Assembly (NCBI GenBank): GCA_036784855.1
Contig: JAZDSV010000002.1
Location: 1-64,000 of the forward strand
DNA from: Aphelidium insulamus
Lineage: Eukaryota; Aphelidiomycota; Aphelidea; Aphelidiaceae
DNA: 64,000 bases
Direction: 5' to 3'
Shown here piece after piece: positions 55,089-64,000 of the stretch; position 1 is the stretch's first letter; every line of letters starts with the position of its first letter. The position numbers were made by a program, and so were the translations under genes. Under the pieces are notes generated by a model. That model was not told the origin of the DNA and did no database searches. It saw only the letters and a program-made list of their open reading frames with translations.

Positions 55089-56992
55089 GGCCCCCATTCC
55101 ATACGCGCACCAGCCACATTTGAAAAAAATTCAAGTTGAAAACGCACCCACACGATGCACGGATGATTTTAGTTATCATTGACATCGATTTTATTTATGG
55201 TCGCAGACGCGGTGAGATGTTATCGCGTTCTAGTATGCGATTTGAAGTTATGCAGAGGATGGGTTTTGGTAGTTTAAGTAACAAACTCAGACCGATTATT
55301 ACCTATCTTAATGACGCAACAATGTCAGCGTTTAAGGCATGTCACTCTGACCAGGTGGCCCTTTTACTCAAGTTTTATTATCGCCTTCATTGGTGCAGAA
55401 GTATATCAATTGGCGCGCTTTGTCCCGGCCGCAATTGCATCCGTGCCAGTCTGCCAAGTTTATACCTTGCGCAATTAATGAATCAATGTCGAGAAGCCGT
55501 GCGGAGCTATCCTGGTCTCCAACTCTCGTGTATGTAAATTTCTGACATGCCGACATGAGCATGCAGACGTGAAGCAGTGCAATATATTAATCAGAGAAAC
55601 CAATATACAACGCCAGCGGATGCATGCAACTAGAGAAGATTATCAATGTTACCTCAATAATGGCATTGTCGAGCGTTCTGTATAGTTTGGTGACGTTAGC
55701 GCCGATCTACAGCACTTGGTGCTAGTGTATTATCCCAACAATATGTAACTAGCATAGTCAACAGAATATTGTCGCACAGCTCGTATAAGGTGCTGCAACT
55801 TCTATCCGCGGCGCATACATGTAGCGCACTATATTGCGATGCCATTAATGTAGCTGCGTTGTGGTTGCATGCATTATTGATGATAGCTGTATGGTGTCAC
55901 AAACGTTCGAACGGCCGTTTTAAACACTCAACGCTCATTGGTAGTTTAAACGCTGGCTTCTCATTGGTAGTTTAAAGTTTTAAACTCTGGCTTCTGATTG
56001 GTAGTTTAAACCGGTGCCTATATGATTTGACGGCCCGTTTTGGCCCCCATTCCATACGCGCACCAGCCACATTTGAAAAAAATTCAAGTTGAAAACGCAC
56101 CCACACGATGCACGGATGATTTTAGTTATCATTGACATCGATTTTATTTATGGTCGCAGACGCGGTGAGATGTTATCGCGTTCTAGTATGCGATTTGAAG
56201 TTATGCAGAGGATGGGTTTTGGTAGTTTAAGTAACAAACTCAGACCGATTATTACCTATCTTAATGACGCAACAATGTCAGCGTTTAAGGCATGTCACTC
56301 TGACCAGGTGGCCCTTTTACTCAAGTTTTATTATCGCCTTCATTGGTGCAGAAGTATATCAATGGGCGCTTTGTCCTGGCCGCAATTGCATCCGTGCCAG
56401 TCTGCCAAGTTTATACCTTGCGCAATTAATGAATCAATGTCGAGAAGCCGTGCGGAGCTATCCTGGTCTCCAACTCTCGTGTATGTAAATTTCTGACATG
56501 CCGACATGAGCATGCAGACGTGAAGCAGTGCAATATATTAATCAGAGAAACCAATATACAACGCCAGCGGATGCATGCAACTAGAGAAGATTATCAATGT
56601 TACCTCAATAATGGCATTGTCGAGCGTTCTGTATAGTTTGGTGACGTTAGCGCCGATCTACAGCACTTGGTGCTAGTGTATTATCCCAACAATATGTAAC
56701 TAGCATAGTCAACAGAATATTGTCGCACAGCTCGTATAAGGTGCTGCAACTTCTATCCGCGGCGCATACATGTAGCGCACTATATTGCGATGCCATTAAT
56801 GTAGCTGCGCTGTGGTTGCATGCATTATTGATGATAGCTGTATGGTGTCACAAACGTTCGAACGGCCGTTTTAAACACTCAACGCTCATTGGTAGTTTAA
56901 ACGCTGGCTTCTCATTGGTAGTTTAAAGTTTTAAACTCTGGCTTCTGATTGGTAGTTTAAACCGGTGCCTATATGATTTGACGGCCCGTTTT
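55089..56992. repeat. 953-bp tandem duplication
   Basis: Copy 1 is 55089-56041 and copy 2 is 56042-56992. They differ by one 2-bp indel and a few substitutions near 56364 (tggcgcgctttgtcccgg versus gggcgctttgtcctgg) and one at about 56810, so they are over 99% identical. Each copy ends with three spaced ttggtagtttaaa words. The block starts 50 bp upstream of the RCC1 start codon. An open frame of 130-odd codons in each copy lacks recognisable motifs and diverges after the indel, so I do not call it a gene. Confidence 0.95.
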
Positions 56993-57441
56993 CTTTTGTG
57001 CTTGAATGCAATACATAATGCGCTTGTTACATTATGCAAAGGACAAGTATGCACATAGGCAAAAGTATGTGAATAAGGACATAATTCAGCGAATTTGTAC
57101 CGTGTTTGCAATACAAGAAAGTACTACTCTGTAATCTTTCAATGTAGTCATGGTGCCAGCCATCACACACCCAATACTAGTGGTCTGTCCATCATACATC
57201 TGCGTACATGTTAAATAGCCATAAGGTGTGTGGCTAGCCTATCTATTTACATGCTTGTGTATGTACTTGCCTTTTTTTACCGCAATTAATCTGTCCATTA
57301 AGTGTAAGAGCAAAATTGCGCGCGGACTCGCCGTGGTAAAGCATTAAATCTGAATCTATATGTGTAAGTCCTGAATAACTGAAATATAAGTTGAACACGA
57401 GAACGGCCAGTACCTATAAATAGTATCATCATCAGCAGCAA
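56993..57441. other. Intergenic
   Basis: AT-rich; no gene seen. It holds the promoter of the coiled-coil gene. Confidence 0.35.
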
Positions 57442-58447
57442 ATGTCAAAGGGTGCACCAAATGGCGCAGACTCTGATGTCAAACTGTTGACTAAGGAGCT
57501 TGAAGTAGCAAACGGCCGCATTAAAGAGCTGTAAGTGAAAAAATGATGCACCACATGCACATTTCATACAACATTTTATTTGCAGGACCCAAATTTGCGC
57601 ACACCATGTGGAAAACAGCAGATTGCTAAATTCGCGCGTGGAGCAGCTGATACGCGACCATGTACGTACACACCTACGTTTATAAATGAAGGTTTACTGA
57701 GCGCACAAGGCGGATGCAATGGAGTATGAACGCGCGGCCGCAAGGCAACTACAGACGGACAACAGAGCGCAGGCAGAACAGTTGGAAAAGTATCGCACGG
57801 ACGTGCTTAAGCTACAAGAGCGTCATAAAGTTGAACTCGACACAGCCGCCGCAGAGAGTGCCGCAAAGTTGGCAGAATGTCAGCAACGTGTGGACGAGAT
57901 CACGGGCGAATTGGAGCACGTGAAGGCGTTTCGGCAAGAAAAGGCAAGTTTTTATACTAATCTGACCGCCACAAAAAGTTGATAATCCTTCCAGCAAACC
58001 ATGGAAGACAAATTGCGACAGTTGGAGCAGACGATTGCTGACATGTCAGCTGCACATTTGGTTCAATTGGCATCGGTGGAGCGACAGATGCTCGAGGCCA
58101 AGGCCAAGGCTAAATCTGATCTGTCAAGCCAAGTTGCAGCCCTTGTCGACACGGTGCGCCACACTACACACCAGAATGTGATCGCGGTATGCACTACATG
58201 CGCTGTCAATGAACTTTTACAAAGCGTAGGTATATACTAACACAATGACGGCTAGACATCGCGGCGGCTGCTGCACGATAATGCCGAACTTAAAGCACAT
58301 GTGGACCAGCTGTCCAGCCGATCAGCCGCTGTCCTGGCAGACAATGAGCGGCTCGCGGCAGAGAATAGCGCGCTCAAGCTGGACAATGAGCTACTTCAAA
58401 TGGCACAAGACAGGCGCCGTCACGCCGGGCACATCGCCGTCGACTGA
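57442..58447 (+). CDS. Coiled-coil protein, possibly flagellar
   Basis: Five short exons encode a nearly uninterrupted coiled coil of about 250 residues: MSKGAPNGADSDVKLLTKEL, EVANGRIKELTQICAHHVEN, SRLLNSRVEQLIRDH, MEYERAAARQLQTDNRAQAE, ECQQRVDEITGELEHVKAFR, MEDKLRQLEQTIADMSAAHL, RRLLHDNAELKAHVDQLSSR, LKLDNELLQMAQDRRR. All junctions keep the frame with GT-AG introns. The layout (short coil with conserved N..L..R..QL..DH spacing) recalls DUF4515-type ciliary proteins, but that is inference. The stop is at 58445-58447. Confidence 0.6.
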
Positions 58448-58551
58448 CAAGAAAACACGACTGCTGCATGGATGAAAGAACCTGCATAAAACGATCTAAA
58501 CGTCGTGACAAGTCTTATCAATATTCATGTGTAGCCAAAGCGGATTTCCTA

Positions 58552-59568
58552 TCATCCCTGCTTGTTGAATAGTGCCGCACGCTCCGCCAACCTAGCACGA
58601 CTCTCGGCTTCCTTGGCCTTTTTGGCGGCGGCCTCCGATTCCTTCTTTTGCTGTAGCACCACTAAAAATAATATGTTAACAAGTAGCAGTCATCGATAAC
58701 AGAGCAAGCACTTGCATTCGCCGTTGGACTTTGATGCTTTTCGCTTGGCGGCATTCAGTGTCAGCTCCAGTCGGTTAAGTTCGGTAGGATCCTCGCATTG
58801 CATCTGCTCCAACTCATTCTTGGCCGCCAGTCCTTTCACTCCGCCTTTAAATGTATTATATATGTTTTTACTTCGTAGCACCACATATATATGGTCATAC
58901 CGGCAGCGGCGCGCGCCTCTAGTTCATCGACGCGCTTCTTGCGCTGCTTCTTCATGGCGGTAAAGTTTTCCAGCGCCTCCTCAATTGCGGGGTCCAGTCC
59001 CACAGGGAGCGTGAACAGCTCGTCCAGCAGTTGGTCGCCCACGCCGACTCTGCATTAAATTATTATATATGTAACATACTTTTAAAGATAGACAGGCATA
59101 GGTATACACAACTAAATATATGCAATGCACTACGTACACGCCAATTGCCCCATTTTCAAGGCTCTGCGAGGGGGTCTTCTCAGTGCGGGTGTAGTACTCC
59201 TCCAGCACCATTTGCTTGTAGTGCAGCAACGCATACTCAATAAATGAAATGCGGTTGTCCGTGTTGAGGTCAATGTCCTTGATCTCGGCAGAGCGTTGAG
59301 ACGCGGTTCGCGTGACACCGTACTTTTGCAGAAAGTCAGACGCCTGCACCGCGTTCAAGTCCATGCGACCCTCACCGCCGTCACGGCAGTACTTGGCAAA
59401 CTGCTCCGACAGGCGCAGCACCTCCTTCCACTTGTCCCCGAGCGCGAATATGAAGGATTTGAGAAAGAATTCAACCTGGTCCTCGACGGCTGTCTGGCAC
59501 AGTGCTTGGAACCGCGTCACAAGCTCCTCGCGGCGCTTGGCCGTCATAACCGCTGTCTTGGCGTCCAT
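58552..59568 (-). CDS. EF-hand protein with C-terminal coiled coil
   Basis: Start ATG 59566-59568 (MDAKTAVMTAKRREELVTRF). An all-helical N-terminal domain (DQVEFFLKSFIFALGDKWKE, EQFAKYCRDG) leads to an EF-hand with loop DLNTDNRISFIEY, that is, Asp/Asn/Asp/Arg/Ser/Glu at ligand positions, followed by ALLHYKQMVLEEYY. Later exons give DPAIEEALENFTAMKKQRKK, RVDELEARAAAG, NELEQMQCEDPTELNRLELT and a Lys/Glu/Ala-rich tail VLQQKKESEAAAKKAKEAES. The same layout occurs in actin-bundling EF-hand proteins of amoebae and fungi as I recall, but I cannot name it. Two introns contain runs of tata. Confidence 0.65.
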
Positions 59569-59691
59569 GGCGTGTTACGTGAGTAGTAATGCTAATAATG
59601 TGAAGAGATGTGTGCGAATGCAAAGTTGTGGCGTTAAAATCAAAGTGGCGCCGATCACCGTTCTGCAGTAACAGTTAATGTTATGTATAGG

Positions 59692-59743
<52 letters not shown>

Positions 59744-60406
59744 AGTGTATATGAACTGCTTAGTATAGGTACAACAATGCAGCATCTGTGCTTTAGGTTC
59801 AGCCAGTGTTTAACGCACTTTTTTACTCACACACTCTCGGTACGAGAGTCTCGTATATAGTCCGTATTAGAGCGGACTTATCATAGGTGGTTAGGTCTAT
59901 TAAATAGGAGTTACTATTATTAAAGGAGTTACTATCATTTATTGCGAGCCGCAGGTGAGCTTTAAAGTCGCATAAAACACACGGAATAAAATCCGCTTCG
60001 GGCCCCAATCTGAAACAGGTGTCGGTGGTGTTACGATTAGGTTAAGGTTACCTATTGACTATTGGCAATTGAATGATGAAAGACAAAAAGCAAGGTACTC
60101 ACTTCTGGCCTTCATGCGTGCTACTCGCGTGCTCAATATTGCTCTGTTTTCCCTGCAATACTTCCATGTGCTTAATATGGAATGAAGTCTGCGGACATGC
60201 TTTCGGATAACAATCTCAATATTGCTTTGCACGCCATACCCTTTTACATTGCACTTTTACGTTTGAAGTTTACTTTCAGTATATAGTCAGCTAGAAAGGT
60301 TAAACTTTGCTTATCGATATACACCATCCGGCGAGCTTTAAACCCTGGTTTGTAATACTTACAGAGTACATATATGGCTGTATTAAGTGCGCGCGCGTGG
60401 AACTGT
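59569..60406. other. Intergenic with TA/GT microsatellite
   Basis: A compound (TA)n(GT)n tract lies at about 59693-59742. A short inverted word pair ctcggtacgag is near 59835. No gene seen. Confidence 0.45.
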
Positions 60407-61984
60407 TCAAGACGATGGGTCGGCACGAACGGCCTCATATATGCGCCCAATTGCTAGAAGGGCATCGGCGCGCCGCTTAAGCACGGCCTTGTCCACCACA
60501 GACACGGCGGCCACCTCGTCGGTGGCATCTTCGACGTTCAGCGGCCGGCCACTCAGAAGCAAATCGCACACATTTCTAATGACACCCTCGATCTCAAGCT
60601 TGCTTCCCTTCCACACAACGTCCATGCCGCGCTCCGTCATGCGCTGCTCCCAGTACGCCTTCTCCTCGTCGGTCAGTGGCGGCGGTTTCGTGGCACTCTG
60701 CGACTTGCCCGGAGTGGTATTTCTAGTATCGGGCGCCGCCGTCGCTTCATTATCGGCGTTCAGCTTGGCGAACGCCTGCTGCAGCTGCACGGCACTGCGA
60801 ATAGTGTCGATTGTCTCGGACATTAGGTGTCCCTTCTCGCGCACATTGTGCCACAGTCTCCCGATGCCAAACGGGGTTTCTTCGCGGCCCAGCCACTGTC
60901 GTGCCCGCAGTGTATACGTAAAGCCCAGTGTGTGCAGCAACTCAACGCCGTACGACGCCTGCTTCAGATCCTCTGCTTCCACCGCGATACGTTTCTCAAA
61001 CTCGGCCAGAGCGGCTGCGCGCACCGCCGGCGTACAGTCTGGCGCCACCATTGCCGGGTGACTGACGTAGAAATCCATCTTGTGTTCCAGGTTCCGCGCA
61101 AGACGGAGAACACGCTGCCGCATTTGCCGCTCCCTGGCCTCTGGGCTCACTGTGTTTGACGACGTTGCTCCAGCACCGTTAGCAGCGGGCGATGATGTAC
61201 GACCAGCCGCAGGTGCGGCGCCGTCGGCTGCGTTCAATGTGTCCCCGCCGCCGCCACCACTCTTCATGGCATCGCCCAGGTCCCGCGAGAGAGACAGCTC
61301 GCCAATTAAGTCCACAAACATGTCGCCGCCAAATAGTTGCTGGAACAGCGCCTCGGGGTCAACCAGGCCTTCCTGGCCGTTGATGTCATCGTCGCCGCCA
61401 TCTCCATATCGATCATAGCGCTCACGCCTCGTTGGGTCGTGCAATATTTGGTATGCATGTGATATGGCTTTGAACTATGTATAATAATGTAAGCATACTG
61501 AAAACAATATATATATATATAGTATCGTATATCGCACCTTCTCCTCATTGGAAGCAGCATCCGAGCCAGTATACTTGTCAGGGTGGTGCTTCATGGCCAG
61601 TTTGTAGTAGGCGCGCTTTATTTGCTCCGGGGTGGCCGTTCTCTCCACGTCCAGCATAGTGTAGTAGTCGCCAATGATGGCCCTCTTGTCCCCAGTGCCC
61701 GGATGATTCCGCGTAGATTGACCGCCTTTACCAGCAGCGGGCATTGATGTGGAAGGGCGAACGCTCTGTTGGACCAGCGGGGAGTCGGCGGGGCAAACCA
61801 GTCGACCATACGCGTCAAATGCATCAGTGGCCAGAGAAACATCTAGCTGCGCGGCGCATTTATAGCACTCGACATGCACGGACGTCGAAGGCAACTCTCC
61901 GTCGCCCGCTAGCTCGACGTATCCGGCCACCGCGCAGGCCGGGCACTGCAGGATAATGCATCGTGGTGCCGCACGTGTTTTCAT
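60407..61984 (-). CDS. DnaJ/Hsp40 with DnaJ-X domain (Caj1/Djp1-like)
   Basis: J-domain proteins stimulate Hsp70; Caj1/Djp1-type members carry a C-terminal DnaJ-X domain and act at membranes and in peroxisomal import. The start is ATG 61984 (MKTRAAPRCIILQCPACAVA). A leading Cys-rich segment has two CxxC pairs (CPAC, CYKC), possibly zinc-binding and not usual for Caj1. The J-domain reads DYYTMLDVERTATPEQIKRA, MKHHPDKYTG (HPD intact), then across an intron FKAISHAYQILHDPTRRERY, DRYG. DnaJ-X follows: FGGDMFVDLIGELSLSRDLG, RLARNLEHKMDFYVS, ELLHTLGFTYTLRARQWLG, and AYWEQRMTERGMDVVWKGSK with EIEGVIRNVCDLLL. One GT-AG intron with a TA tract interrupts the J-domain. Confidence 0.92.
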
Positions 61985-62067
61985 TATTATTGGCACTGCA
62001 CAATCACGTAGTGTACACGGCAGTGCCGATTAGCTTGTAAATTATATTTGTGCATTTAGAGCGCAGA

Positions 62068-62511
62068 TTAACCACGGGCATGCTCCGTGGAATGAATACA
62101 TACTCCGTGCACCACGGGAGGACCATCCGGCGTGGTCTCCAGCAACTTGTCGCGAATTACCAGAGTTCTGCCGTCTGCCAGCACTCCCGTCTCCTTCTCC
62201 TCCTTGGTGGAAGTCATGCCCGCGGCAACTGCTACAGGCAAAAACAGGGCACCACCCGCAAATAGACTCGATGCCGTCACGGCCACAATCTTGCCAGCGG
62301 CCGCCAGTTCACTGGGTTCGCGCGCTTTCTCATACACCTCCACGGAAACAGTGAACCACACTCGCCCGCAAGCAATGTGTTCCGTCTGCTTTGGTTCGAT
62401 ACGACGCCAGTACAGCGGTGACAGCTGACTCAATACGCACAAAATTGTGAAGCTAGACTCGTTGCGAATGTTCATTCCCGGCGCCATCATGCTCTTGAAC
62501 TGATCCCACAT
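62068..62511 (-). CDS. Unrecognised small protein with hydrophobic segment
   Basis: A single exon of 147 residues from ATG 62511 (MWDQFKSMMAPGMNIRNESS). It has FTILCVLSQLSPLYWRRIEP, HIACGRVWFTVSVEVYEK, then a possible membrane segment (ASSLFAGGALFLPVAVAAGM) and a charged end. The regular composition and lack of stops suggest a real gene. I do not recognise the family. Confidence 0.6.
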   Translation of the reverse strand: MWDQFKSMMAPGMNIRNESSFTILCVLSQLSPLYWRRIEPKQTEHIACGRVWFTVSVEVYEKAREPSELAAAGKIVAVTASSLFAGGALFLPVAVAAGMTSTKEEKETGVLADGRTLVIRDKLLETTPDGPPVVHGVCIHSTEHARG

Positions 62512-62768
62512 GGTCGCAGACTGTGTATTTCAATACTTTGACGAAGACTTCACTGTAAAGAAGGTCCGCACGGGCCGCCCTTTGACCGCCTGACTGACGC
62601 TTCGTCATTTACGCCAGTTGCCTGAACGGAGTCCAATCACACTATGCCTTAATCAGGGCATCAGCCAGCACAGACAGCCACAGCCGAGTCCACAAACAAA
62701 TACAAATACATATACATAGTATGACGGACTCAATACTCGAGGATTATTTTATGATATTGATATTATTC

Positions 62769-64000
62769 TTATTGCGATACCGAGGCGCTAATGTCGTCGC
62801 TATCAATATCCGTAGAGCGGTGGCGGTCGCGGTTGCCCAGTGCGCTGCTTGATCGGCGCCGCTTGATGCGATCACGCTTCTCCTTCTCAATCTTTATCAG
62901 ATGCAGGCAGCGGTGTAGAGCCGTCGTAGACATGTCGGCAAATGCCAAGTCACTAATTTCCTCCTCCTCTTCGGTAGTGGCAGCGGCCGTTTTTGAACTG
63001 ACTTTCTTGAAATCTCCCATGGCCACGGACGGCTCAAGAATCACTCGAGCTTCCTGAATGCGTTCGGCCATCTTCTCAACGGTGGGCGCAAATGCCAGCA
63101 CCACTCTCGGACTGAATTCTATGCCAAACAATTGGCGAATACCGTAGCACACTCGTTGCGCATGCTTCATATCCCCACCGCCATCCACTGCAAAGTGTTC
63201 CCGCAGACTGAAGGTGGGTACGCCAAGCGCGCGGCGATATAGCGGTAGTAGCTGCGACGAGATGGCAAAAAAAGAGTTTGGGTGTGATGGTGGCAACGCG
63301 TCCGGTGACGACAGTGTACTTTCGCCATCACCAACTGTGTTCCAGCCAGTAGCTGGCGCGTCAATGGGCGACAGTGCCGGGTTGGAGTAGGCGTCGAATA
63401 GTGGTTGATCGCCATGCGCCGAGTATGGCACGGGGTCCACTGTGCGGACAAGTTATACGTTACAATTACTGTTAATACAAATGTGGAAGCGTACATCTGA
63501 TCTCAAACAGTGGCGAGGTGGCCACCACCAGGTACTTGTCTGCACAGTGCATGCGCATCTCGTATACGCCCAGTTCCCACGGCAGCCGATCGCTTTCAAA
63601 CAAGCACTGGCCGGCAGTGCTGAAATCTGATGTCTCTCCACCGTCAGCGCCGCTGACATACTGCCACAAGCCCTTGCTACTGGTGGTGGTGATGGTTTTG
63701 CTGGCGTTGGCGGTCACTTTGTATATGCCGATCCAGTCGGTGGCGCAATGTTCTCTGGGTGCCGTCCAGTACACGCTGATCGGCTCGCCGAGCCTGAATG
63801 TAAGACCTGTCGATTCGCTATATATCGGCGATGAAGCCGTGACGGCCATGCGCAGCGAGTACTCTGACACATCAATATCTGTGCGCTGCCCGTTAAAGTC
63901 ATCTGTGCGGCGCATCAGTGTGTCAGAAATAAAAATGTAAACACGCTAACCCAATGTAACAAGGCGCGCCGTAGTCTCCGTGATGAGTGCTTTGGTCTCT
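62769..64000 (-). CDS. CHO2: Phosphatidylethanolamine N-methyltransferase CHO2, C-terminal part
   Basis: Fungal Cho2 catalyses the first methylation of phosphatidylethanolamine to phosphatidylcholine in the ER. The window contains only the C-terminal soluble region; the gene continues beyond 64000 and its 5' part is missing. Diagnostic segments: GLTFRLGEPISVYWTAPREH, DWIGIYKVTANASKTITTTS, SKGLWQYVSG, LFESDRLPWELGVYEMRMHC, and further on CYGIRQLFGIEFSPRVVLAF with AERIQEARVILEP. An intron at about 63438-63496 joins FEIR to LDPVPYS in frame. The stop is at 62769-62771. The tail is basic and Ser/Asp-rich. This C-terminal layout is typical of fungi and helps place the organism. Confidence 0.82.

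Noticed and set aside
55136-55537. 133-codon ORF in each tandem copy
   Set aside because: It has no proper conserved start, no recognisable domain, and the frame diverges between copies after a 2-bp indel.

Overview
The window reads as nuclear DNA of an early-diverging, probably zoosporic (flagellated) fungus. It carries a fungal-type phosphatidylethanolamine methyltransferase C-terminus, a Ptm1/GOST membrane protein, TFIIA, Elp6, WDR6/Trm734 and AP-2 sigma. It also carries proteins that normally go with a motile flagellum: a complete Tctex1-type dynein light chain and two long coiled-coil proteins of basal-body or axoneme type. Genes are compact, with many introns of about 40-90 nt. Unusually many introns read as GC-AG. 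The four clear tRNA genes and one odd one do not encode CCA. The species cannot be fixed from sequence alone.

Layout, left side. Positions 848-2375 hold a badly damaged FEN1 gene. It is followed by a PhoD-like phosphatase (minus), tRNA-Thr, and a short two-BRCT protein of the Rad4/Dpb11/TopBP1 type. Positions 6180-11688 are a Crypton-like tyrosine-recombinase gene (minus) whose ORF is split by a 3154-bp Ty3/gypsy-type chromodomain LTR element (6677-9830; identical 214-bp LTRs, 5-bp TSD). Positions 11.7-15.9 kb are repeat-rich: a 1.39-kb TIR element with a TA duplication and two solo LTRs of a second family, each with its own perfect 5-bp TSD. The second solo LTR interrupts a host-like gene. 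Positions 16-20.2 kb hold the flagellar-type genes: a coiled-coil protein, then a divergent pair of dynein light chain and EF-hand protein.

Middle. Positions 20.2-22.2 kb hold tRNA-Val, a pseudogene fragment related to the gene at 44.6 kb, tRNA-Arg(TCG), an odd tRNA-Arg(CCG) and a 48-bp minisatellite that forms the 3' end of ELP6. ELP6 and WDR6 are divergent with 34 bp between start codons, and both families act on tRNA position 34. Then come mitochondrial bL36, ribonucleotide reductase R2, a GOST protein, a possible retroelement fragment, tRNA-Ile, methylmalonate-semialdehyde dehydrogenase (five GC-AG introns), a Tudor-like protein, BRAP2/Etp1, an unrecognised AT-hook protein, AP-2 sigma, TFIIA large subunit, and an OB-like gene with a duplicated core promoter.

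Right side. The most exciting item is an intact, intronless 864-codon Fanzor (eukaryotic TnpB relative, presumptive RNA-guided nuclease) at 47068-49662. It has the RuvC and zinc-finger motifs, the shifted glutamate seen in Fanzors, and a 9-residue coding minisatellite just upstream of RuvC-I. It is followed by a RhoGEF, an RCC1 protein with a 953-bp tandem duplication at its promoter, a coiled-coil protein, an EF-hand/coiled-coil protein, a DnaJ-X protein, an unrecognised small protein, and the C-terminal part of CHO2, which runs off the right edge.

Quality note: several conserved reading frames (FEN1, the Crypton, the LTR element, the 44.6-kb gene) are broken by one-base changes, mostly in short homopolymers, while other long genes are clean. 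Reading errors and true decay both have to be considered.
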